Below, in pieces: positions 24,353 through 32,139 of a stretch of DNA of 49,862 nt. The stretch is from positions 1-49,862 of the forward strand of contig DATMBF010000029.1 of the NCBI GenBank assembly GCA_035559595.1, given 5' to 3'. Each line of letters begins with the position of its first letter. The stretch's first letter is position 1. The position numbers were made by a program, and so were the translations under genes. Below the pieces are notes generated by a model that was not told where the DNA came from, did not search any database, and saw only the letters and a list, made by a program, of their open reading frames with translations. Origin of the DNA: DATMBF01 sp035559595 (GTDB lineage: Bacteria > Bacteroidota > Ignavibacteria > UBA10030).

Positions 24353-25185
24353 GAGTGCTTGATCGAGGGGGTTCTCGTGCGATATCTTGCCAGAGGAGCA
24401 TTCAGAACAACAAGACATAGAAATTTGGGAATCTCGATGAAGACACGGTCCCATTTTGTCTTCGGGTCGAGGAGGAAACGATAAATCCATTCAATCCCGA
24501 GTCGGCGCATCCATTGAGGAGCCCGAGGAAACCTTTCTGCAAGGAAATCGAACAATCCGCCCACAGCCATGCAGATACTGACATCCAGAAGGCGTTTGTT
24601 CTTTGCGATCCACAACTCCTGCCGCGGCGATCCAAGTCCGACAAGAAGGATGTCCGGCTTCCGCTCATTGATTTCGTTGATAAGGTTCTGTTCCTCTTCT
24701 TTCCTGATGAACCCCCCCGTTGCACCGGCGATCTTCAGCCGAGGAAACTGCCGTTGAATTCTCCGTTCACACGTTGTTACAATCTTTTGCTGTGAACCAA
24801 AGAGATAGACCGACCATCCGAACTCCTCCGCCATCGCTAGAACCTTCGGTGTGAAATCTGTACCGTTCAAGTTCTCTCGAATGGGGTTTGCGAAGAGCCG
24901 ACCGGCGATGGCAAGACCGCTTCCATCCGGAAGGACCAAATCCGCCGTATTCACGGCCGTTTTGAACGAGACATCTTTGCGAGCCAGATGAATTGTATGA
25001 ACGTTGGCGAATACAACCGACTTTGCCTTACCCCGCCTCTCGCGAACGAATGCCTCAACATAATCGAGCGCAGTTTTCCCATCGATATTGTCAATGCAGA
25101 CATCAAAGAAACGGACCGACCCTCTGCCTGCTCGCACGACCGACAGAGACTCATCAAATGCCGAGAAAGTCCTCGTAGCCGTCAT
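24349..25185 (-). CDS. WecG/TagA/CpsF-family glycosyltransferase (GT26)
   Basis: 278 aa. The family blocks are VVFANVHTIHLARKD (about 57-71), LVLPDGSGLAIAGRLF, VYLFGSQQKIV, PDILLVGLGSPRQELWIA and MAVGGLFDFLAERFPRAPQWMRRLGIEWIYRFL. These enzymes add a second sugar, typically N-acetylmannosaminuronic acid or ManNAc, to a lipid-linked GlcNAc, which would follow the WecA-like step encoded at 32140. The ATG at 25185 lies 32 nt inside a small upstream ORF; a later start in the first 20 codons is possible. The stop overlaps the flippase start as ATGA. Confidence 0.92.
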   Translation of the reverse strand: MTATRTFSAFDESLSVVRAGRGSVRFFDVCIDNIDGKTALDYVEAFVRERRGKAKSVVFANVHTIHLARKDVSFKTAVNTADLVLPDGSGLAIAGRLFANPIRENLNGTDFTPKVLAMAEEFGWSVYLFGSQQKIVTTCERRIQRQFPRLKIAGATGGFIRKEEEQNLINEINERKPDILLVGLGSPRQELWIAKNKRLLDVSICMAVGGLFDFLAERFPRAPQWMRRLGIEWIYRFLLDPKTKWDRVFIEIPKFLCLVVLNAPLARYRTRTPSIKHS

Positions 25186-25321
25186 AAGCGCTTCTGCCGT
25201 TTGTATTTGTCAGCTGTTTGGCCTTAAGAAATTCTCTCACGATAAACGTCGATGCAACAATTGCCAGAAGGAGTACCCAGCGCCCGTGATGGCGATGAAT
25301 TCCAGCGATTGCTTGACTCAT
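25154..25321 (-). CDS. small membrane protein, 55 aa
   Basis: A short reading frame that starts with an ATG overlapping the stop codon of the O-antigen ligase gene (ATGA at 25318-25321) and ends inside the start of the GT26 gene. The product has a basic, His-rich head (residues 5-14, IAGIHRHHGR), a single hydrophobic helix (about 15-28, WVLLLAIVASTFIV) and a polar tail, so it is a bitopic protein. I do not recognise a family. The translational coupling on its upstream side supports expression. It may be a partner of the ligase or polymerase. Confidence 0.6.
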   Translation of the reverse strand: MSQAIAGIHRHHGRWVLLLAIVASTFIVREFLKAKQLTNTNGRSAYDGYEDFLGI

Positions 25322-26856
25322 TGTCTAATCCCCCTTTGCTCTGCACGATCGAGATTTTCACTATCAAGGTGTTCAAGCGTCGGTAAGAGACCCGCGAGTG
25401 TCCCTAGGTAGATCATGTTTCGATAGTAGGTGAGCTGAAGATCATAATAGGAGACAACCATCTGGTTGAAGACGGCAACAACAAGAACGGCGCAAATGGC
25501 TTTGAAATACGGATCGCGTAAACGGACGAAGGCAAAGGCACCGCGAAACACAAGACAGTTAAAGAAGAACCAGAAGCAGAAGTAGCCGATGGCCCCGCCT
25601 TTCACAAGCAACCAGAGGATCTGATTGTGTGGAATGTAATCGCGGAGTGGAAAAGGAATGGAAGCGAGAGGCAGCGGCATATCATACTTATTGCCAAAGC
25701 CGATGCCCAGCATCGGTGCACGACGCACCGTCGATGCAAGATTATAATTCTCGAATTCCCTGTAGAGATTTGAATAATATCTGTCGCCTGCCACCTCCTG
25801 GTCGGCGGAAAGTGCTGTCTTAACGAGTCGCACCGGAGATGCCCATTTGCTCTCGCTTTCCCAGAAGGCGGCACAATAGAGCGCCAAAACTGTAAGAACT
25901 GGGAGAGCCACTTTCAGAAACACCCATCGCTCTTTCGATTGAAGCAGAAGGACAAAGGCGACCATGGAAACCACAAGGGCTCCATAGGCTGCACGCCGCT
26001 GGCCTGTGAAGAACCCCAGCAACAACGGAAGAAAAAGCCAGAGGAGCGCAGTACGTTGTGGCACACGCGCATCAAAGAGGACCATCCCTAAAAGAAGAAC
26101 GACTAATGTGGTGATGAAAACCGGATCTTCGTGATTCGTAATAGTGGGAAGTCCGTGAAAGCTGAATCCCAGATACGCAAACCGCGCAACGCCCTGCAAC
26201 GCCTTGAAAGAAATAAAGATGATAAAAAGCCCCACGATGGTCTTGACATGTTCTTTCGTTTGGATAACCTGAGACACAAACCAGTAGAGAAGCCCAAAAT
26301 ACGCCAACGCGCGGACTTCCCAGAGGGCGACGAGCAAATCTCCACCTTTGCTTAAACCGTTGATGAATGCAAAAGCAAGTCCTGCAAAACAGAGAATGAA
26401 CGCTCCCCAACCTGGAACACGAGCAACTGTTACAGGACGCTGCGCCGAAAGAACAATCACCCAGATCAATAAGAGCAACACGAGATGGAGTTCGATGAGA
26501 TTGACAACTCCAACATTGAATCGAGGGAGATAGGGATGCTCTTTAAGGTTGAGAAAGTAGCCTATTTTGTAGGTAATCGGTTCAAAGCCGGGAATGGAAA
26601 ACTGATCGAAGCATAAAACGAAAGCCAACAATGCCCACAAACTCCATTCCAGTCGGTAAACCGAGACGAGGGCAAGGCCCACAGCGCCAACGAGGGCAAA
26701 CCCTGCGAAGAGATTCCCCTCCGTAGCCAGAATCGCTCCCACAGCCGCAACAGAAATGGCGAGAACGAAAAGAGCAACCCTCCCCTGGAAGCGCACATCA
26801 AGCCACAGTGAGCTCCGATCAGTAGAACACGCGTATGGTATCCCTCGACCAAGCAT
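25318..26856 (-). CDS. O-antigen ligase/polymerase family membrane protein
   Basis: 512 aa with about 11-13 membrane spans. The family-typical large periplasmic loop lies at about residues 350-410 (YREFENYNLASTVRRAPMLGIGFGNKY), with the conserved HNQILWLLVKGGAIGYFCF block after it (about 420-440), as in Wzy_C/O-antigen ligase (WaaL-like) proteins. The first 25 residues are not hydrophobic; a later start near residue 23 is possible. In Wzx/Wzy systems such a protein polymerises repeat units or transfers the finished chain to an acceptor. It is followed by a coupled 55-aa membrane protein. Confidence 0.88.
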   Translation of the reverse strand: MLGRGIPYACSTDRSSLWLDVRFQGRVALFVLAISVAAVGAILATEGNLFAGFALVGAVGLALVSVYRLEWSLWALLAFVLCFDQFSIPGFEPITYKIGYFLNLKEHPYLPRFNVGVVNLIELHLVLLLLIWVIVLSAQRPVTVARVPGWGAFILCFAGLAFAFINGLSKGGDLLVALWEVRALAYFGLLYWFVSQVIQTKEHVKTIVGLFIIFISFKALQGVARFAYLGFSFHGLPTITNHEDPVFITTLVVLLLGMVLFDARVPQRTALLWLFLPLLLGFFTGQRRAAYGALVVSMVAFVLLLQSKERWVFLKVALPVLTVLALYCAAFWESESKWASPVRLVKTALSADQEVAGDRYYSNLYREFENYNLASTVRRAPMLGIGFGNKYDMPLPLASIPFPLRDYIPHNQILWLLVKGGAIGYFCFWFFFNCLVFRGAFAFVRLRDPYFKAICAVLVVAVFNQMVVSYYDLQLTYYRNMIYLGTLAGLLPTLEHLDSENLDRAEQRGIRQ

Positions 26857-26865
26857 GAATGCGTG

Positions 26866-27033
26866 TTAGAACTTCGGCATCTCTTTATTCAGCATTTCAT
26901 ACACAACTGCTGCAACCTGAAGAGCTGTGAGAACTGCCAGAATGATGTACCAACCAAAATGGATCCGCTTTGCGAGCTTGCCAGCCAGCATCGCGACAAT
27001 CATTCCGCCAACAATGATGCCAAGCACGGTCAT
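26866..27033 (-). CDS. small membrane protein, 55 aa
   Basis: A reading frame in the gap between the CpsD-like gene and the ligase. Its ATG lies 2 nt after the CpsD-like stop, with GAGGAGG upstream overlapping the end of that gene. The product has two hydrophobic helices: MTVLGIIVGGMIVAMLAGKL (1-20) and a second at about 27-44 (GWYIILAVLTALQVAAVV), followed by a charged tail KEMPKF. I do not recognise a family. It may be a partner of the polymerase or of the Wzz/CpsD pair. Both small genes of this operon are 55 codons long and membrane-bound, but their sequences differ. Confidence 0.7.
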   Translation of the reverse strand: MTVLGIIVGGMIVAMLAGKLAKRIHFGWYIILAVLTALQVAAVVYEMLNKEMPKF

Positions 27034-27035
27034 AG

Positions 27036-27821
27036 CTAATCCTCCTCACGTACACGATTAAAGACGAATCCTACTACTTGCCTATCATTAACGACACGAA
27101 ACATTCTCTCGAGATCGGCTTTCTGTGTCCGCTTCGTATCGATGACCACAAGAAGACCATCGAGTTGGCCAGCAAAGAGGATCGGAACGTCGCGTTCGCG
27201 GACGGCCGGCATATCCACAATCACACACTCAAATTCCTGCTCCAACGAGTACAAGACATCCTTGAAAGAAGGGAGATATTTCATCCCAATTGATAAACGC
27301 CTGGCCGACTTCACCCGAGGTCGAGAACCATCGGCTGTCTGCATGGTCTGGTCGATACCCCCCACAGGCAGGACAAACAATTGTTCGTACTGGGTTGGAA
27401 AGACGACAACATTCCCGTCCTTTAATGCTTCGATGAGCCCCGGGCCTGCACCCGTTCCGAAGATGCGATCAATCTGCGGTCGTTGAAAATTAAGATCGAC
27501 AATGACGGTCTTCTTTTCGTGACCCACTGCTAGCGAAACGGCAAGATTGCTGGCAACCAGAGTCTTCCCTTCGCCGCGATTTGCGCTGGTGACGCCCAGC
27601 GTCATTCGAACGTCTTTGCGATCGACAGAAAGGAGGGAGTAGTTAAAGGCATCATAAAACTCAAAGGTAATGGCATTCGTGTCTACATGACGCGGGCTCG
27701 CGGGACTTACACAGACCGGCCTCAGAATTCGAGTCGGTTTTGTTTCTTGCTTCCCTCGAACGACAATCTCGCTCAATGAGCGCTGCAATTCTTGCTGATT
27801 GTTGAGCTGGTCCTGTTCCAT
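27036..27821 (-). CDS. CpsD/CapB-type P-loop ATPase (Wzc cytoplasmic partner)
   Basis: 261 aa. The ATP-binding domain is that of BY-kinases: Walker A GVTSANRGEGKTLVASNLAV (about 82-101), Walker A' TVIVDLNFQRPQIDRIFG and Walker B FECVIVDMPAVRE. The C-terminus (VVGFVFNRVREED) lacks the tyrosine-rich tail that becomes phosphorylated in true BY-kinases. It may therefore act without autophosphorylation, or phosphorylate other targets. It starts 18 nt after the Wzz-like gene, the usual order in split Wzc systems, where the membrane protein activates the ATPase to control chain length. Confidence 0.88.
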   Translation of the reverse strand: MEQDQLNNQQELQRSLSEIVVRGKQETKPTRILRPVCVSPASPRHVDTNAITFEFYDAFNYSLLSVDRKDVRMTLGVTSANRGEGKTLVASNLAVSLAVGHEKKTVIVDLNFQRPQIDRIFGTGAGPGLIEALKDGNVVVFPTQYEQLFVLPVGGIDQTMQTADGSRPRVKSARRLSIGMKYLPSFKDVLYSLEQEFECVIVDMPAVRERDVPILFAGQLDGLLVVIDTKRTQKADLERMFRVVNDRQVVGFVFNRVREED

Positions 27822-27839
27822 GTCCTCATCAATTGGTGG

Positions 27840-29189
27840 TTAGTGTGCAGAAGGGATCGTCCCCTCAGGGAGGAAGGCGATAGTCGGCTTTCGGTACACA
27901 CGCACATCACGCGGTGACCGGATCGTTCTGTCAAGAATCTCAGAGATTCCAATGGAAAGGACCCCTATGACGATTCCGAGCACAAATCCCCCAAGAATGA
28001 TCAGCAAGCGATTTGGCTTTGAGGGCTCCGTCGGAATCAAGGGAGGATCAATAATGGTGAACTGCTCACCCCCTTTCCTGCCGAGATCTCTTGTCGTTCT
28101 CGCTTGCTCAAGCTTGATCTTCATCTCGTCATACAACTTTCGAAAGATGTCGTAGTTGGAAAGCTTGTCCTCATCCACCCGTTGGAGTACCGTGGAGCGC
28201 TTAAGATCCTCAACATTCTGCGCTCGACGCTTCTCCAGAATCCAAAGCTCATTCCGCCGCTTGGGAATCTCTTCTTCTATTGTTGCACGCATGGTTGCAA
28301 GCATGTCGAGAATCTGATATGTCTGCTTCTTCACTTCCGGATAATTGGCGGTATATCGACGGGTCAATTCTTCATAGCGAACAACCAACGCTCTGAGCTC
28401 CGACACATACGGGAGATCCTGCCGAACCAATCCCAGCAGCATTTTCTTCCCTTCACTGGCATTGATTGCCTCGGGGAACGCCCGAAGTGTTCTAAGACCT
28501 TCCTGCAAGTCCTTCAAGCGTCCATGGACCTTCTGAATTTCTCGTTCAGTGTCTTCAATATTCGTATACAGTGCCCGACTCTCGAGCGGCATCTCATGAA
28601 TCCTCTCTTTGAGCGTGTTGACTACGGCCTCTTGGTTTTCCACAAACTTTGCGCGGAGGTCCTCGAGTTTTTTTTCAAAAAATTCGACGGCTGTTTCATT
28701 CCGCTGGTTCTCAAGCGCCAGGATAGTCTTGATGAAGTGATTCGCTAGAACACGCACGCCTCTCTGCGCCCGAACGGGATCGGTATCAAAAAAGGTGATG
28801 CGAAACGAATCTGAACCCCTTCGCATTGTCTCGATCCGCTTTGGAACTTCCTTAATAAGTGCTTGTCTCTCTTCCTCTGTATCTCGACCGCTTGCCAGCT
28901 TCAGAGAATCAATCAGCATCTGAATTGTCGTCTGGCTGTAGATGATTTCATTAAACGTGCGGAGCCGATCTTCCGAAGCCATGGTTACAGCCATACTGAA
29001 GCTGACAAGGGGGTTCAAGATCTCGTCCCGCTGAACCAGAATGGTTGTCGATGATTCATACTTTCGGGGGAGAAGGAATGCTGTCAGCGTACATAGCACC
29101 GTAACACACGTGACAGCAAAGAGAAATAATCGACGGCGCCGTCGGAAAACGATAAGAACATCATGGATAGTAAGATGAACTGCGCGCAT
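27840..29189 (-). CDS. wzz: Wzz/GumC-type chain-length determinant
   Basis: 449 aa. An N-terminal cytosolic piece (1-20) is followed by a membrane span (about 20-41, RLFLFAVTCVTVLCTLTAFLL), a Wzz domain (YESSTTILVQRDEILNPLVS), a long coiled-coil periplasmic section (about 165-350) and a second span near 395-415 preceded by the proline-rich IIDPPLIPTEPSKPNRLL. This is the polysaccharide co-polymerase architecture. It is the first gene of the minus-strand operon. A sigma-54 type promoter lies 50 nt upstream (29239-29253) and AGAGG precedes the ATG. It works with the adjacent CpsD-like ATPase and the divergently encoded Wza. Confidence 0.92.
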   Translation of the reverse strand: MRAVHLTIHDVLIVFRRRRRLFLFAVTCVTVLCTLTAFLLPRKYESSTTILVQRDEILNPLVSFSMAVTMASEDRLRTFNEIIYSQTTIQMLIDSLKLASGRDTEEERQALIKEVPKRIETMRRGSDSFRITFFDTDPVRAQRGVRVLANHFIKTILALENQRNETAVEFFEKKLEDLRAKFVENQEAVVNTLKERIHEMPLESRALYTNIEDTEREIQKVHGRLKDLQEGLRTLRAFPEAINASEGKKMLLGLVRQDLPYVSELRALVVRYEELTRRYTANYPEVKKQTYQILDMLATMRATIEEEIPKRRNELWILEKRRAQNVEDLKRSTVLQRVDEDKLSNYDIFRKLYDEMKIKLEQARTTRDLGRKGGEQFTIIDPPLIPTEPSKPNRLLIILGGFVLGIVIGVLSIGISEILDRTIRSPRDVRVYRKPTIAFLPEGTIPSAH

Positions 29190-29238
29190 GAAGGACCTCT
29201 GACAAACTGCGAAACGTCCACATCGTTACGGAACAATG

Positions 29239-29253
29239 TCAATTTATGTGCCA
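29239..29253 (-). promoter_or_regulatory. sigma-54 type promoter for the wzz operon
   Basis: On the minus strand TGGCACATAAATTGA fits the -24/-12 consensus TGGCAC-N5-TTGC except the last base (A for C). The element ends 50 nt before the wzz ATG. Both hallmark GG at -24 and the spacing are right, but the -12 GC is imperfect. Confidence 0.55.
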
Positions 29254-29465
29254 AGAATTCTTCAGTATTCCTCGAAGCGAGATTGATGAAATATCACAGT
29301 GACGAGACAACCATCAATGCGGGATACTGTAATCGCTCGCGAACGTGTGTAAAGAGGGAACAGCAATTGCCACGTTTCGTATAAAAATCGAGCAACCGAC
29401 ACGTACGAATTCCCTCGGAGGGTGCTCTTCGCCTTCCTCACGAAGTCATAGAGTTCTTGTCTCTG

Positions 29466-29480
29466 TGGCACATTTGTTGC
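29466..29480 (+). promoter_or_regulatory. sigma-54 promoter for the wza operon
   Basis: TGGCACATTTGTTGC matches the -24/-12 consensus fully, with the correct 5-nt spacer between TGGCAC and TTGC. The start of transcription would be near 29492, about 25 nt before the wza ATG. Confidence 0.72.
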
Positions 29481-29516
29481 CAGTTCTAAGCAACAGCACA
29501 ACACCACATACGGCTC

Positions 29517-30221
29517 ATGGCAAGAATTCTCTTTCCTTTTCTCATCTCCCTGTTGATCCACACCGGATGCGGAAGCTCAAAGGTGATGCAGGAATCTTCT
29601 GCAGTTTCAAGGTCTAGCGCCGGTGCCCTTGGTGAGACTGGAGTGAAAACCGAAAACAAAACATCGGTTATCAAGTCGGGAGACCACATTGAGATCACGG
29701 TCTGGGGCTATACGGAGTTTAACACCAAAGGGACGGTCACTGAAGAGGGATTCATCACAATCCCGCTCATTGGCGACATTAAAGCGGAGGGGCTTACGAA
29801 GGATCAGTTACTAAAGGAGTTGCGAAGCAATCTCGCAGATTATATTCAGGGCGAATCAAGAATAACCATCAGTATTACCAGCCCTTCGAATCAGAGAATC
29901 ACTGTCCTCGGCGCAGTAACCCGACAGGATAATTACCCCGTCACAGCTGAGGTGTCGTTGCTTGAGGTGTTATCGGCAGCCGGTGGAGGGACCCCCGAGG
30001 CAGACCTTCACCACATTCGCGTGTTGCGCAACGGAAATGGCGAAAATGCAATAGTGGTAAATCTTGCCTGGTTTATCGAAAACGGCCGAGCTGAAAACAT
30101 GCCGAAAGTGAGACCGGGAGATACAGTTTTTGTTCCGAAGAAGGAAAATTTTGTGCGAGAGTTCTCAGAATTCCTCAGAGATGCGGTTCTTGTTTTCGGC
30201 TTCTTCCGTGTCTTCTATTAG
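29517..30221 (+). CDS. wza: Wza-type polysaccharide export lipoprotein
   Basis: 234 aa. A lipoprotein signal MARILFPFLISLLIHTGC (Cys18) is followed by a Poly_export domain (about 50-130: IKSGDHIEITVWGYTEFNTK, GFITIPLIGDIKAEGLTKDQ) and one SLBB domain (about 130-205: ITVLGAVTRQDNYPVTAEVS, EVLSAAGGGTPEADLHHIRV, VRPGDTVFVPKK). The C-terminus ends with a hydrophobic segment rather than Wza's amphipathic outer-membrane helix. Family role: forms the outer-membrane channel for polysaccharide. It is the first gene of the plus-strand operon behind a sigma-54 element. Only one SLBB domain is present, shorter than E. coli Wza. Confidence 0.92.
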   Translation: MARILFPFLISLLIHTGCGSSKVMQESSAVSRSSAGALGETGVKTENKTSVIKSGDHIEITVWGYTEFNTKGTVTEEGFITIPLIGDIKAEGLTKDQLLKELRSNLADYIQGESRITISITSPSNQRITVLGAVTRQDNYPVTAEVSLLEVLSAAGGGTPEADLHHIRVLRNGNGENAIVVNLAWFIENGRAENMPKVRPGDTVFVPKKENFVREFSEFLRDAVLVFGFFRVFY

Positions 30222-30231
30222 TGACGAACAC

Positions 30232-31128
30232 ATGCCAAACCGCGCAAACAGATTTGTTGCTTTAGGCTTTCTCGTCAGCGCTTTCTTCCTCCGTGCGGCC
30301 GGCCAATCACATGCGGACTATGACGAGCTTTCCCCACCCGGTGCGCGATCGAACGCCATGGGAGGAGCGATTGTCTCAGATGCGAGGGACGTCAGCATTG
30401 TTTTTATCAACCCCGCGGGACTGATGGCTTTGCAAAAGAACTCCATTTTGTTCGCCCATCGCGGAATGACTGAAGCAGCGACTATTGGTGAGACGATTGC
30501 TGTGGTGTTCAATGTTGGAGAGAGTACACGATATGCCCTCTCGCTCAGCGCAGAGCAGCGCGGGGAGTTCAGAATGTCGGACGGGGAAGAGATTCTTGCC
30601 CACAATATCGCGTTCGATGCTGGACAGGCAGTTCAACTGATGCCGTCGGTGAGTTTCGGAACGCATATTGGATTACGACACGCAGACGCGCCCGGCTTCC
30701 AGTTCATTCGCCTTGCGGCCACCCTTGGACTCCATTATTCCCCCTCTCCGGAGATCAACTATGCCGCGACACTTCGCAACGCAGGAGTTGACGTTGCCAC
30801 CAGAAACTATCGGACATCACGATCGATTCTGCCAGTTGGGCTCGAAGTCGGACTCTCGATGCGCTTTCCGTCTTCCTACACGAAACCGCGGGTGACGATT
30901 GGACTAGCCAATGAAAAGATTTTTGGGATTCGAGGTGTGGCCTACAAAATAGGAATTGAGTACTCGATGGCCGACTTCTTGCCATTACGATTAGGCTATT
31001 TTGCGGGTCCAATTCGTAAAGGTTTCAGTTATGGAGTCGGAATTCGACTTGGAGCGGTGCAGATTGATTATGCGGTGGTTGCAATGACCCGGCGGACGTA
31101 TCAACTATCAGCTCTCCTTGAGCTGTGA
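30232..31128 (+). CDS. PorV/PorQ-like outer-membrane beta-barrel protein
   Basis: 298 aa with a signal peptide (MPNRANRFVALGFLVSAFFL, cleavage near residue 25). The mature start ELSPPGARSNAMGGAIVSDARDVSIVFINPAGLMAL is the family hallmark of PorV/UPF0164-type FadL-like barrels, and alternating hydrophobic strands run to the C-terminus (LGAVQIDYAVVAMTRRTYQL). The ATG at 30232 is chosen over the frame beginning at 30130, which lies inside wza. Family knowledge: PorV carries T9SS cargo, and other relatives have unknown roles. Two T9SS proteins are encoded downstream, so a secretion role is possible, yet this copy is in the EPS operon directly after wza. Confidence 0.75.
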   Translation: MPNRANRFVALGFLVSAFFLRAAGQSHADYDELSPPGARSNAMGGAIVSDARDVSIVFINPAGLMALQKNSILFAHRGMTEAATIGETIAVVFNVGESTRYALSLSAEQRGEFRMSDGEEILAHNIAFDAGQAVQLMPSVSFGTHIGLRHADAPGFQFIRLAATLGLHYSPSPEINYAATLRNAGVDVATRNYRTSRSILPVGLEVGLSMRFPSSYTKPRVTIGLANEKIFGIRGVAYKIGIEYSMADFLPLRLGYFAGPIRKGFSYGVGIRLGAVQIDYAVVAMTRRTYQLSALLEL

Positions 31129-31135
31129 GCAATGG

Positions 31136-32119
31136 ATGCACACTACGACCGTGATAGAGCAATCCTACAACACTACCATGAGCGATGTTCTCAGAGCCGC
31201 CCACGATATCGCCGAAACGGATTTACCGATGCTCATCGTGGGGGAACCGGGAACCGGCAAAACCTGGCTTGCACGAAGAATTCATCTGCTGAGTCCCCGC
31301 ACTCAGCAAAAATTTCTAGAATTTTCTCCACACACACTTCGACTCCAGCGAATCGAGCAGCAGTTTTTCGGTGTGGAGACTAGCCCGGCAACGAATCGCA
31401 TAGGGATTCTCGAGCGTGTCAAAGAGGGGACTCTCTTCCTCCGGCATGTTTCTTATATCCCACTTGATCTTCAATCCAGAATTGCCACGACCATTGAGAC
31501 AAGACAATTCCAGCGGCGAGGAGGAAAGGAGACGCTGGCTGTGCACGCCAGAATCATCGGAAGCCTCTGTCGCCGCCCCCGAGAGCTGGTTGATGAAGGT
31601 ATCCTCAGTCCCGATATCTATCGCCTCTTCAGTCCCGCAATCATCACGATTCCTCCGCTACGGAAACGGAAAGAAGACATTCCGTCGCTTATCGACAAGT
31701 TTGTTTTGGAGTGTAACGGCCTCCACGGAACCCGAGTCAAGAGAGTCTCAGCAGAGTGTTTGCATCTCTGCATCCGTTACACATGGCCCGGGAATGTTCG
31801 TGAGCTTCGCAACGCCATACGGTATGCATGCTTGCTCTGCGTGAATGATATCGTACGACCGAAACATCTCCCCGCGTTCCTTCTGGAGTGCACAACACCG
31901 CAGAGTGTCGAGGCCACCCCCCAGCTAATGAGTGTGGCAACTGCTGAGCGTGCACTCATTGAAAAGACCCTTCGCTACGCAGCAACCAAGCGGGATGCGG
32001 CGCGAATCTTGGGCATTAGCCTGAAAACACTTTATAATAAAATCAATAAGTACGCCCTTCAGGACCGTTTCATCAATTCGAGGGGACAACATCCAACTCA
32101 ACGGTGGCGGCATAATTAG
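31136..32119 (+). CDS. sigma-54 activator homologue with decayed AAA+ motifs
   Basis: About 327 aa; the start is uncertain (TTG at 31118 is possible). It has the AAA+ domain and Fis-type helix-turn-helix (TKRDAARILGISLKTLYNKI, near the C-terminus) of NtrC-family activators, but no receiver domain. Walker A GEPGTGKT (about 36-43) is intact. The GAFTGA loop that contacts sigma-54 is absent (ETSPATNRIG follows FFG). The Walker B sequence GTLFLDE is GTLFLRH, sensor I is GSLCR instead of AATNR, and the arginine-finger segment reads SPDIYRLF. WPGNVRELRN, a sensor II region, is kept. It therefore probably cannot hydrolyse ATP or open sigma-54 complexes and may be a DNA-binding repressor or modulator. 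It sits in an operon with a sigma-54 promoter. Confidence 0.85.
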   Translation: MHTTTVIEQSYNTTMSDVLRAAHDIAETDLPMLIVGEPGTGKTWLARRIHLLSPRTQQKFLEFSPHTLRLQRIEQQFFGVETSPATNRIGILERVKEGTLFLRHVSYIPLDLQSRIATTIETRQFQRRGGKETLAVHARIIGSLCRRPRELVDEGILSPDIYRLFSPAIITIPPLRKRKEDIPSLIDKFVLECNGLHGTRVKRVSAECLHLCIRYTWPGNVRELRNAIRYACLLCVNDIVRPKHLPAFLLECTTPQSVEATPQLMSVATAERALIEKTLRYAATKRDAARILGISLKTLYNKINKYALQDRFINSRGQHPTQRWRHN

Positions 32120-32139
32120 CGAAAGGAGTTTTCCTCACG

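Larger units (their letters stand above)
29190..29516. promoter_or_regulatory. divergent control region of the EPS locus
   Basis: A 327-bp region between wzz (minus) and wza (plus) with no convincing ORF. It holds a sigma-54 type element for each direction (separate entries). The middle (about 29260-29460) is where activator sites would be expected. I see several short dyads but none strong enough to call. Confidence 0.75.

Noticed and set aside
25318..26856. O-antigen ligase gene as an exosortase
   Set aside because: It lacks the Cys/Arg/His exosortase triad context and has the HNQILW block of Wzy_C/ligase proteins.
32100..32139. Sigma-54 promoter upstream of the WecA fusion (TGGCGGCATAATTAGC)
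   Set aside because: The -12 GC and the spacing do not fit the consensus; the gene is probably transcribed from the wza promoter.
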